This document shows positions 1 to 6,485 of a DNA stretch of 12,411 nt, piece by piece. The notes under the pieces were generated by a model, which did no database searches, was not told where the DNA came from, and saw only the letters and a list, made by a program, of their open reading frames with translations. The stretch is from NCBI GenBank assembly GCA_018816665.1, contig JAHIVM010000464.1:1-12411 (forward strand), given 5' to 3'. Origin of the DNA: Candidatus Zixiibacteriota bacterium. GTDB lineage: Bacteria > Zixibacteria > MSB-5A5 > GN15 > FEB-12. Numbering within the stretch: the first letter of the stretch is position 1; every line of letters starts with the position of its first letter. The translations under genes and the position numbers were made by a program.

Positions 1-1263
1 CTGGATATCCAGAGGATCCACCACATTATCCAGGTTCAGATCGCCCTTGATGACGGATGACACCGCCCGGTGGGCGTCAAGCACTCCATAGCCGTAGTGA
101 AGATCCGGTACCTCGGGCTTGCCCCACAGCAGGTCGGTGCGGGCGCTGGCCCGCAGATGGGCCGCCATCTCGCGGGAGGCTCCCGGGCTGGTAGCATCCA
201 GCACCAGAGCAGCCGTACCACTGATGAACGGGGCGGCAAACGATGTCCCGCTCCAGGTGCCCCACTCAAACTCACCGGCCAGACCGCTGTACACATTCAC
301 GCCCGGGGCGCACAGGTCAACATGGGGGCCCCAACTGCTGAAGTCAGCGACCAACTCCTGAGGATCGATTGCGCCCACCGCAATAACGCCCTCACTGGCC
401 GCCGGGTACAGAGGCAGATCGGTGCCCTCATTGCCGGTCGATGCCACCAGGACGATTTCCTTGCGACGAGCTTTATCTATCGCCCGCTCCAGAACCAGAT
501 CCAGGCCCTCGGAGCCAAAACTCATATTGATTACATCAACCCTCTGAGCTACCGCCCAGTTGATAGCTTTAGCGATATCAAACTGGGAGCCTATCCCCTC
601 GCCGTTGAATGCCCGAACCGGGACCAGCGTACACTCAGGAGCAGTCAACAGAATCAGTACCGACACAAAAGTCCCGTGGCCCAAATAGGTACCTGGCTCT
701 TCATCGGGATTGGCGTCGTAGTCCACAAAGTCCTTGCCTCGTAACACCGTGGAAGCCTTCACCAACGGCTGGTTGATATCAATGCCATTGTCAATCACAG
801 CCACCACTACGCCGTTGCCGGTAGCAAGCTGCTGGGCCTCTTCTATACCGGTCGCATAAACGCCGGTCTGATCGTAGAAGGATTCGGGTGAAACACCCCG
901 AATAAACGTGGGCATCGCCTGATCCGGAAATCCCTGACTCACCTGAAACACCTCGGGAATCGTCATCAGACGATTGCCGTAGGCAACCTTGACCCCTTCA
1001 AGCAGGGAGAGACTATCCAACACCTTGTTGAGATCGCGTGCCTTGCTAAAGGACACGAGATAGGTGAGATCATCATCAATGCTGTCCAGCACCTGGAGTT
1101 TGAGCTCCTGGGCAATAGGCGCGATTGCCACTCCCGGCTCCAACTCGACCACAATCTGGTCGGGCCGGCACAGTTCGGTCGCATATGCGCCCGTTGCGCT
1201 AAAAAGCAGAGAGCAGAGGACAAGCAGGAGGAGGAGTTTTCCGGAGTTGTGTGTACGAGTCAT
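1..1263 (-). CDS. Secreted S8 (subtilisin-like) serine protease with dockerin-like tail, 3' end cut by window edge
   Basis: An open frame of 421 codons from the ATG at 1263 runs off the left edge without a stop. Residues 1-28 are a clear signal peptide: basic start, a run of leucines, then an AYA cleavage site before TELCRP. Residues about 30-110 resemble the short inhibitory prodomain of fervidolysin-type subtilisins (PDQIVVELEPG ... LLEGVKVAYGN). The peptidase S8 domain has a complete catalytic triad: Asp158 in VAVIDNGI, His196 in GHGTFVS and Ser341 in SGTSFAAP, with Asn278 in STGNEG as the likely oxyanion residue. Immediately after the catalytic domain, residues 407-421 read GDLNLDNVVDPLDIQ, which looks like the first half of a type I dockerin or EF-hand-like calcium repeat; the rest is outside the window. 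The start lies 20 bases after the TPR-CHAT stop, with a purine-rich AGAAGAG stretch as ribosome site, so it is probably the last known member of that operon. It should act outside the cytoplasm, unlike its neighbours. The substrate is unknown. Confidence 0.93.
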   Translation of the reverse strand, partial: MTRTHNSGKLLLLLVLCSLLFSATGAYATELCRPDQIVVELEPGVAIAPIAQELKLQVLDSIDDDLTYLVSFSKARDLNKVLDSLSLLEGVKVAYGNRLMTIPEVFQVSQGFPDQAMPTFIRGVSPESFYDQTGVYATGIEEAQQLATGNGVVVAVIDNGIDINQPLVKASTVLRGKDFVDYDANPDEEPGTYLGHGTFVSVLILLTAPECTLVPVRAFNGEGIGSQFDIAKAINWAVAQRVDVINMSFGSEGLDLVLERAIDKARRKEIVLVASTGNEGTDLPLYPAASEGVIAVGAIDPQELVADFSSWGPHVDLCAPGVNVYSGLAGEFEWGTWSGTSFAAPFISGTAALVLDATSPGASREMAAHLRASARTDLLWGKPEVPDLHYGYGVLDAHRAVSSVIKGDLNLDNVVDPLDIQ

Positions 1264-1283
1264 ACTATCACCGTTCTCTTCTG

Positions 1284-4046
1284 TCAGATACCCAGCAGGA
1301 CGAAAGCCCCCCAGTGGGCGGGGTTGTCAGTTCGCTCCTGCAGCCGGTTGAGAGCCCATAGGTAAGCGTCGGTTACATCGCTGTTTTTTCTTAGTCTCGC
1401 GTAGAAGTCGCGCATGAAGTACATCGTGACATTGTCTGCTATCGGCCATAACGAGGCCAGAACGTAACGACTCCCGGCCTGACAAAAGGCCTTGGCGAGA
1501 CTAAAGGAGTTTCCATAATATAACCCGGGAGCCGCCGTTTGACAACCAGATAGCGCGACCAGCCGGGCATTTACGCCGGTTTTGAACAGATCAAAGGGGA
1601 AAAACGGACCATCCTTGAGGTGAATTCGCGAAAAAAGCGGGTTCTCTGCCGCCCGGGAAGCGTGAGCCGCTATGTGCACAAAGCCGGTGCAACGCTCCAG
1701 TTCCGTCGCCAGGGCCGAGCAGGTAGCGCCGTCCCCAAGGTATAGCCGCGACCGACCAAAGATCTTTTTGACCTCCCGCCCTTCAACCTCGACATCGGGA
1801 AGAGAATCCGATGGAACCGAAAACACCGCATTTGAACAGGCCGCGAACCGGACGTTTTCCGACGCAGAGGCCGCAATATCCTGCGGGTTCACGATAAACG
1901 ATACTTTAAACTCGTCTTTCAGGGGGCATCCGCCGGCTGGAGCCAGAGCCACAAAAGGAATCTGCGCGAAATCACTGTGAACGATAAAAATGAGATCGGA
2001 TGACGTGAGCTTCGGACGAATCGGCTCAAAGATGCAATCATGCAGCCAGGTCAGGTAGTGGCGCAAAATCTCAGGATTGTGCCCCACCGCGCCCGGACGT
2101 GAAACCGATCGCTCCGTGACAAACTGCAGTTTGCGGATGATACCCTGGATTTCCGACGGCGACGCCGGGAACTCAACAAAATCCGTTTGACCCTCGGAAA
2201 ACACAAAAGCCCCGGCCAGACGATCACTGAGATAATAATTGACCAGTGTACGGTCCCCAAGATGCTTCGCAACCTCGTCGGTTACCTGCGCCGGACCGGC
2301 GTCTTCTGCCAATTCCACCGGATACAGGTAGGCACGGGCCTTCCGCTGGCTGTGCCAGAGCTGCTGTTCAGCCGACACATAGCTGTTTTCTCCGACCATG
2401 CCGCGTTCACCGTCGCGCGGCGATCTCGACATGCGGTTCAGCTCTGCCCTGAGGCGATCAATCCTTTCAATCAACTCCGGCGGCACCTCGGATCTCAGAC
2501 GATCCTCAGAGACCGGCCGCCGGTTGATCAGCGCCAGAGCCGAGAGATTCTGTACAAAGGATTCGTCAACCTTGTTCAGCTTAAGCAAACACTCCACAAC
2601 TCGCGAATAACTCGAGTACTTGTCTACCGCAAAAAAGAATCGAATCTCATCCTGGTACAGCCCGGAGATCATCTTCTCGACCACTCTCACAGCGGCCTTG
2701 TAGTGGCGAAGTGCCTGACGGTACCCCTCCTGCTCGTAGAAATGGTCCCCCAGAATGCTATGGAGGCGGTACTTCTGATAGCTGGACAGGCGCGCTCCCT
2801 TTAAGTTGTCCTGCAACTCGACCGCAAGATCAATATGCTCGGTCTGGTACAGCGCATGCAGGTTTTCGAGATCCGCGTCTATCATCCGGCGAGCGTCGCC
2901 ACTCCGGCGAAACAGACTACGCGCCCCGGTGGAGGCGCTGATGGCCTGTGCGAACTGACGACGAGACCGAAATACCCTAGCCCGGGCATACTGAATCATG
3001 CCCAGCCACAAGTCGTTTTTCTCGAGCCGAAAGAGCTTCTGCGCTTTGCCCAGATGACCGGCGGCCGAGTCGTAATCTCCCAGCTCGAGCTTGGCCACGC
3101 CCACAAAATACTGGGCCTTGCCTTCTTCGTAGCGCATGCCCAACTTCTGCAGTTCAGGGGCAACGAGTTCTCCCAGCAGAATGGCCGACCCGTATTGATT
3201 CAGACGAACATTGATCTCGGCCATATCGAGCATGGTGATGGTGGCGGTCTTTCTGTCGCCGAGCCGATCGAACGTCTCGTAGACTTCCTCAAATGCCGCC
3301 AGCGACTCCGTGAACCGGTCTTCCAGAAACAACAAGTATGCCAGGGAATAACGTGCCTGGGCCTCTGCCAGCTCCAATCCCGCCTCGCGATAGTACGCGG
3401 CAGCCGACTGGTACAACCGCTCAGCCTGACGGAGTTGGTTCAGATTGGCGTATATGTTCGCCCGATTGAAATCAACAATTGCCAGGGCGACTCCCCCGGC
3501 CTTTTCAAATATCCTGCGCGCTTTGTTGTATTGTGTGAGAGCCTGACGGTTGCGATCGGTTCGATGATACACGTTGCCCATGTTGGTGAGCACCTGGCCG
3601 ACATCCGACTCCATGCCCCGCCGCCGGAAATACCGGAGAGCCTGGCGACCGGCCTCCAGGGCCTGGTCGTACTGACCCAGGTACATGTACACTTCAACCA
3701 GACCCTTGCGCAGTCGGGCCGCCGAAAAGTGATCGCGGTGTTCCAGAAACTGGGCCAGAGCTGTCCGGTAAGTTTTCAGGGCGCGACGATTATCACCGGA
3801 CCAGGCATACCCCCGGGCCTGGATGGAGAGTATTCTGGGTCGGTAGCGGGCCGGCAAATACTTGCGCAGCCGCTGGGCCGAAAGGGCAAACTCAGCCGCC
3901 TGTTTGAGGTTCGTACGCAGAAGGAGAAGCATACCGGCGTCAAGATCGGCCAGGAACGCTTCTACATCACCGTCAAACCGTTCAGAGACAAGCTCGTCGA
4001 ACCCGGAGCGGGTTCGCAGAGCCTGCAACTCAGCAAGGTTGATCAT
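1284..4046 (-). CDS. TPR-CHAT caspase-like cysteine protease
   Basis: A 920-residue protein with no signal peptide or membrane segment, so cytoplasmic. Residues about 70-480 are a long array of tetratricopeptide repeats, with units such as GQYDQALEAGRQALRYF and DRNRQALTQYNKARRIF. A polar linker (about 480-595) follows. A CHAT domain (caspase-like, HetF-associated with TPRs) occupies about 595-920. The predicted catalytic dyad is intact: His795 in HIAAHAS and Cys835 in LSGCQTA. The fold also ends as CHAT domains usually do (NPAHWGAFVLLGI). CHAT proteins are clan CD peptidases related to separase and caspases; in Csx29 the TPR part controls access to the CHAT active site. The ATG overlaps the stop of the upstream gene in an ATGA, implying translational coupling, and only a weak ribosome site is visible. 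The neighbours (sigma factor, candidate anti-sigma, secreted protease) suggest it is a regulated protease in a signalling cassette. The substrate is inferred, not shown; the adjacent 195-residue protein is the obvious candidate. Confidence 0.9.
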   Translation of the reverse strand: MINLAELQALRTRSGFDELVSERFDGDVEAFLADLDAGMLLLLRTNLKQAAEFALSAQRLRKYLPARYRPRILSIQARGYAWSGDNRRALKTYRTALAQFLEHRDHFSAARLRKGLVEVYMYLGQYDQALEAGRQALRYFRRRGMESDVGQVLTNMGNVYHRTDRNRQALTQYNKARRIFEKAGGVALAIVDFNRANIYANLNQLRQAERLYQSAAAYYREAGLELAEAQARYSLAYLLFLEDRFTESLAAFEEVYETFDRLGDRKTATITMLDMAEINVRLNQYGSAILLGELVAPELQKLGMRYEEGKAQYFVGVAKLELGDYDSAAGHLGKAQKLFRLEKNDLWLGMIQYARARVFRSRRQFAQAISASTGARSLFRRSGDARRMIDADLENLHALYQTEHIDLAVELQDNLKGARLSSYQKYRLHSILGDHFYEQEGYRQALRHYKAAVRVVEKMISGLYQDEIRFFFAVDKYSSYSRVVECLLKLNKVDESFVQNLSALALINRRPVSEDRLRSEVPPELIERIDRLRAELNRMSRSPRDGERGMVGENSYVSAEQQLWHSQRKARAYLYPVELAEDAGPAQVTDEVAKHLGDRTLVNYYLSDRLAGAFVFSEGQTDFVEFPASPSEIQGIIRKLQFVTERSVSRPGAVGHNPEILRHYLTWLHDCIFEPIRPKLTSSDLIFIVHSDFAQIPFVALAPAGGCPLKDEFKVSFIVNPQDIAASASENVRFAACSNAVFSVPSDSLPDVEVEGREVKKIFGRSRLYLGDGATCSALATELERCTGFVHIAAHASRAAENPLFSRIHLKDGPFFPFDLFKTGVNARLVALSGCQTAAPGLYYGNSFSLAKAFCQAGSRYVLASLWPIADNVTMYFMRDFYARLRKNSDVTDAYLWALNRLQERTDNPAHWGAFVLLGI

Positions 4047-4630
4047 AAAGATATCTCAATGGTACCAAGCACAGCGTCGTTGCGCTGCAAAATAAGCCTG
4101 TATTCAGTCACCGGGATTCTGGGAAACCTGAACAAATGGAACTGATCGGTCTCGGTGGTGTGAACTTCGGATCCTCCCTCAAGAGTCACCGTCAGCGGTC
4201 CCGGGCCGTCAAGCCCGGACACCTGCCCGATCAATTCGCATGAATCAACTGTAGTTGGATAAAACGCCAGCTCAACATCAAGATCACCGAGCTTGTACCG
4301 CAGGCCGCGCGTATCGACGGTCGGGCGACGGATCCCCCGGGGGACCGGCAAGTCCCTGGAGTCAAAGACAGTTATTCCCGTCGGGATACCACCTTTGAGG
4401 TTTCTGATGTAATCACGAAAGAGCTGGCTGGAGAGGTTCTTAAGCGCGTGGCCGACCTCTGCTTCGCGGCGCACGTCTTTTGCCGACAATAATTGTCGCG
4501 CGAGTTCGTACACCTCGGCCAGCTCCGGCTCCTTGGCGATAAGTCGCTCGGCGACAACAATCTCATGACCGGCGAGACTACCCATCGCCAGTCCGATCAC
4601 CATTTCGATTTTGTTAGTTTTCCCGGTCAT
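4043..4630 (-). CDS. Two-domain soluble protein, candidate non-zinc anti-sigma factor or CHAT substrate
   Basis: 195 residues with no signal peptide and no membrane helix. Residues about 8-50 are helical and resemble the N-terminal segment of anti-sigma factors (GLAMGSLAGHEIVVAERLIA, then EPELAEVYELARQL), but the HxxxCxxC zinc ligands of the ZAS type are missing; the only cysteine is Cys131. Residues about 51-75 are also helical. A Gly/Pro/Arg-rich linker (about 78-108, with LPVPRGIRRPTVDTRG) leads to a C-terminal part (about 109-195) of alternating beta strands, including LIGQVSG, LTVTLEGGSEV, TDQFHLFRF and EYRLILQ. This recalls carboxypeptidase-regulatory-like or other Ig-like sandwiches. 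From memory, similar GQ(L/V)...TDE.GRF small proteins sit beside ECF sigma and CHAT genes in actinobacteria; I could not check this. It lies 43 bases after the sigma stop and overlaps the CHAT start by 4 bases. An AGAG stretch about 10 bases before the ATG may be the ribosome site. The role is inferred from shape and position only. Confidence 0.85.
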   Translation of the reverse strand: MTGKTNKIEMVIGLAMGSLAGHEIVVAERLIAKEPELAEVYELARQLLSAKDVRREAEVGHALKNLSSQLFRDYIRNLKGGIPTGITVFDSRDLPVPRGIRRPTVDTRGLRYKLGDLDVELAFYPTTVDSCELIGQVSGLDGPGPLTVTLEGGSEVHTTETDQFHLFRFPRIPVTEYRLILQRNDAVLGTIEISL

Positions 4631-4673
4631 AACTGAACCATCTCTATGCGTTCTTACCCGACATCAAAAATAC

Positions 4674-5243
4674 CTAAAAGTTGTGTCCATATTTCTTCAG
4701 AAGCCGCCTGAGCTTGGCCAGACCCCGGGCCCGGGTGGGCCCAATCGAGGCCACAGGAATGCCCAGTTTTCTGGATATTTCCTGATAAGTCGGCTCGTTT
4801 TCGTCCAGAAACAGATATCGAATCAGCTTTGCTTCTTTCTCGGGAAGTTTGAGCAATGCCCGAACCAGTACCTCTTCGGTCTCGGATTGCTCAGCGAGTT
4901 CGTCGGGGCCCGGTTCCTGCTGTCCGACAAAACCGTCCGGGAGGTCGCTCCCGAGAACATCGTCCAGCAACCGGGTGCGACGCATCATGGCATAAATCTC
5001 CCAGCGGGTGGTGGTCGCCACGAAGGCAAGCAACTTCTCGGGTGACTTTAGTGTGGGGAGTTTCTTCAGGAGCAGAAAGCACACCTGACCGAAAATGTCA
5101 AGACTGGCCTCCCGGGAAAGCCGCCGTCCCCGGCACACGCCCAGAATTACCGGGGTAACCAGTTCGACAACCTCGCTCCAGGCGGTCTCATCGCCCAGAA
5201 GACATTGCTCGATCAGAACTCGGAATCGCGCGCCGTTACTCAT
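4674..5243 (-). CDS. ECF-type RNA polymerase sigma factor
   Basis: 189 residues in the usual two-domain layout of extracytoplasmic-function sigma factors. Residues about 7-85 are the sigma-2 region (GDETAWSEVVELVTP; ASLDIFGQVCFLLL; LAFVATTTRWEIYAMMRR), which binds core polymerase and the -10 element. Residues about 125-187 are the sigma-4 helix-turn-helix (LPEKEAKLIRYLFL, then TYQEISRKLGIPVASIGPTR), which reads the -35 element. The SIGPTRARGLAKLRRL recognition helix is, as I recall, typical of sigma factors found with CHAT proteases in other phyla. Region 3 is missing, as expected, and is replaced by an acidic linker (about 98-120). The ATG has no clear ribosome site. It overlaps the ends of two short upstream frames, so coupling to a leader ORF is possible. 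It is the first recognised gene of the minus-strand cassette and presumably drives the cassette's own promoter, with the next gene as its regulator. Confidence 0.92.
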   Translation of the reverse strand: MSNGARFRVLIEQCLLGDETAWSEVVELVTPVILGVCRGRRLSREASLDIFGQVCFLLLKKLPTLKSPEKLLAFVATTTRWEIYAMMRRTRLLDDVLGSDLPDGFVGQQEPGPDELAEQSETEEVLVRALLKLPEKEAKLIRYLFLDENEPTYQEISRKLGIPVASIGPTRARGLAKLRRLLKKYGHNF

Positions 5244-5445
5244 AGAACCACGAAAATACGAAAAATAAGTGCGTCAGGCCAAGTGAAATCCCCGCGACAC
5301 ACCAGAAGTCCGGACAACGGCCGCAAGGTTCGGCGGTTCCCCGCCCCGGCCGCAAGAGCCGGTACGTAGACCGAAACAATCTCTTTTCGCTGGCTCGGAC
5401 GTATCCCGCGGGGTATATTGCCCACCATGGAACAGGCCGGAACAT
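5236..5445 (-). CDS. Doubtful small ORF (69 aa, one hydrophobic segment) overlapping the sigma start
   Basis: From the ATG at 5445 (AGGG eight bases upstream; a GTG at 5454 is also possible) a frame of 69 codons ends in TAA at 5238-5236, overlapping the sigma ATG by eight bases. The peptide has a basic middle, a CGRCP pair of cysteines, and then a C-terminal hydrophobic stretch (FWCVAGISLGL, then LFFVFSWFY) that could span a membrane. The ribosome site and the overlap would explain why the sigma gene lacks its own. Against it: the region also contains the candidate promoter, a second short frame (5240-5452) overlaps it completely, and I recognise no family. It may well be noise. Confidence 0.17.
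   Translation of the reverse strand: MFRPVPWWAIYPAGYVRASEKRLFRSTYRLLRPGRGTAEPCGRCPDFWCVAGISLGLTHLFFVFSWFYE
5316..5340 (-). promoter_or_regulatory. Candidate ECF-sigma promoter of the protease cassette
   Basis: On the minus strand GGAAC (5340-5336) is followed after exactly 16 bases by CGTT (5319-5316). GGAAC with a 16-17 base spacer and a CGT(T/C)-like -10 is the classic shape of an ECF-dependent promoter. Transcription would begin near 5309, giving a leader of about 65 bases before the sigma ATG. This would make the sigma operon autoregulated, as is common for this family. It rests on sequence match alone, and short motifs can arise by chance in GC-rich DNA. Confidence 0.4.
5318..5356. repeat. 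Directly repeated decamer CGGCCGCAAG with adjoining hairpin
   Basis: The ten bases CGGCCGCAAG occur at 5318-5327 and again at 5347-5356, 29 bases apart start to start. The second copy is part of a small stem-loop with CCGGC (5346-5350) pairing with GCCGG (5358-5362) around a seven-base loop. There is no T-run after it, so it is not a Rho-independent terminator. The first copy falls on the -10 and spacer of the candidate ECF promoter, so the pair could be a binding site; this is speculative. Confidence 0.35.
5429..5444 (+). promoter_or_regulatory. Tandem GGAACA repeat next to the ctaB promoter, possible operator
   Basis: GGAACA occurs at 5429-5434 and 5439-5444, spaced by ten bases (one helical turn), and the second copy ends two bases before the TTGACA hexamer at 5446. 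Same-face tandem half-sites directly upstream of a -35 box are typical of activator sites. The regulator is unknown. Confidence 0.25.
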
Positions 5446-5474
5446 TTGACACACCCTGTCTATTGTAGTATGTA
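5446..5474 (+). promoter_or_regulatory. Candidate sigma-70-type promoter for ctaB and the ACIII operon
   Basis: TTGACA (5446-5451) matches the -35 consensus exactly. After 17 bases comes TATGTA (5469-5474), a weak -10 box. Transcription would begin around 5481, leaving a leader of about 95 bases before the GTG of the heme O synthase gene. If the organism uses Bacteroidetes-type promoters the match would be meaningless. Confidence 0.4.
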
Positions 5475-5574
5475 TGTTTTACCTACCTGAAGACAAGTAC
5501 GGGCTCTTTGCACCCTTGACGAGCCAGGGAAAACCGATTTTCGCACCCGCGGGGATCGAACAAGGCGAGGAAGT

Positions 5575-6441
5575 GTGACCAGTCTGCCCCTGCGATATCT
5601 GCAATTGACAAAACCCACCATCATGCTGCTGGTGGTAGCGGCGGGCGCAACCGCGGCCATCCTGGAGGGCAGCCTGCTGCAGGAGCCCTGGAGATTGGCG
5701 GCCTTTTTGGTCGGTCTGTTCCTCTCCGGCGGCAGCGCCAACGCCCTGAATCAGTTTTTCGAGCGTGACATCGATGCCCGCATGGCCCGCACCTGCGGCC
5801 GTCGCCCGTTGCCGCTCCGCCAGGTATCGGCCACGCAGGCCCTGGTGTTTTCCCTCGCGATCGGTGTGACAGGCATCATCATCCTTGGCGTGCTCTTCAA
5901 CCTGCTCACCGCCGGCATAGCCCTGGGCGTGATTCTGTTTTACAGCCTGGTGTATACGCTGGGGCTGAAACCCAGCACATCTCAGAATATCGTGATCGGC
6001 GGCATAGCGGGCGCCATGGCGCCGGTGGGTGCCTGGACGGCCGCGACGGGAACGACCGGAGTTACCCCCTGGTTGTTGTTCCTCATTATATTCCTCTGGA
6101 CACCGCCGCATTTCTGGGCGCTGGCTCTGCATTTCAAGGATGATTACGAAAAAGCAAATCTGCCCATGATGCCCAATACGGCCGGTGATGAGTCCACATT
6201 GCGCCAGATGTTTTATTACACGTTGGCCCTGGTCGCCGCCAGTCTGGCCCTGGTATACGTTGAGTTTGGCTGGATCTATCTGGTCACATCGATAGCTCTC
6301 GGCGCGACCTTTGTAAAAAAGGCCCATGTCTCCTGGAAAACGAAGGACCCGAAAGCTATTTGGGGGCTTTTCAAATTTTCAATTTGGTATCTGTTCGCAT
6401 TGTTTGTAGCTTTGGTACTTGATAAGTTTATCATTAGGTGA
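5575..6441 (+). CDS. ctaB: Protoheme IX farnesyltransferase (heme O synthase)
   Basis: 288 residues, the normal size for this UbiA-superfamily membrane prenyltransferase (also called CyoE), which adds a farnesyl group to heme B to make heme O. The first aspartate-rich motif is at residues 56-80 (NALNQFFERDIDARM, then ART and RRPLP), with Asp65 and Asp67 as likely Mg-diphosphate ligands. The family signature WTPPHFW is at 175-181, and the second acidic motif at 189-205 (DDYEKANLPMMPNTAGD). Hydrophobic segments throughout fit about nine membrane helices. The GTG start is the only reasonable one: no ATG, GTG or TTG lies between it and the in-frame TGA at 5488-5490, and AAGG sits nine bases before it. 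It is followed after 44 bases by actA, so it probably leads the ACIII operon and supplies heme O (or the precursor of heme A) to a heme-copper oxidase that works with ACIII. Confidence 0.95.
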   Translation: MTSLPLRYLQLTKPTIMLLVVAAGATAAILEGSLLQEPWRLAAFLVGLFLSGGSANALNQFFERDIDARMARTCGRRPLPLRQVSATQALVFSLAIGVTGIIILGVLFNLLTAGIALGVILFYSLVYTLGLKPSTSQNIVIGGIAGAMAPVGAWTAATGTTGVTPWLLFLIIFLWTPPHFWALALHFKDDYEKANLPMMPNTAGDESTLRQMFYYTLALVAASLALVYVEFGWIYLVTSIALGATFVKKAHVSWKTKDPKAIWGLFKFSIWYLFALFVALVLDKFIIR

Positions 6442-6472
6442 TTTTTTGTCTGCATAGGACGTAGTCGAAGAC

Positions 6473-6478
6473 AAGGGG
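6473..6478 (+). promoter_or_regulatory. Ribosome binding site that fixes the TTG start of actA
   Basis: AAGGGG lies seven bases before the TTG at 6486. The first in-frame ATG would be codon 63, which would remove the membrane anchor. The strong site and the intact N-terminal helix therefore support the TTG start. Confidence 0.7.
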
Positions 6479-6485
6479 AAATCGA

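Larger units (their letters stand above)
5244..5574. other. Divergent intergenic region between protease cassette and respiratory operon
   Basis: 331 bases with no convincing gene, lying between the starts of two divergently transcribed operons. It should hold the promoters of both. It contains a candidate ECF promoter on the minus strand, a candidate housekeeping promoter on the plus strand, a tandem GGAACA repeat, the decamer CGGCCGCAAG twice (5318-5327 and 5347-5356), a short hairpin (5346-5362), and the palindrome GTCCGGAC (5308-5315) near the predicted minus-strand start of transcription. An A/T-rich stretch (5250-5270) lies just in front of the sigma gene. Confidence 0.8.

Noticed and set aside
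70..744. Plus-strand open frame of 224 codons
   Set aside because: It lies wholly opposite the S8 protease gene, whose catalytic motifs are intact; no recognisable domain in the plus-strand product.
2835..4145. Plus-strand open frame of 436 codons
   Set aside because: Antisense to the TPR-CHAT gene; the repeat-rich, GC-rich coding strand keeps the opposite frame open. The product has no recognisable family.
1284..5243. Type III-E CRISPR (craspase) locus
   Set aside because: TPR-CHAT and a sigma factor recall it, but there is no gRAMP/Cas7-11 gene, no Cas1 and no repeat array in the window, and the small protein is far shorter than I recall Csx30 being.
5346..5362. Rho-independent terminator
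   Set aside because: The five-base-pair hairpin has no following T-run on either strand and lies between two divergent starts, where no transcript is expected to end.
5479..6327. Minus-strand open frame of 282 codons
   Set aside because: Antisense to ctaB, which has all heme O synthase motifs. The product is low-complexity, rich in Gly, Gln and Arg.
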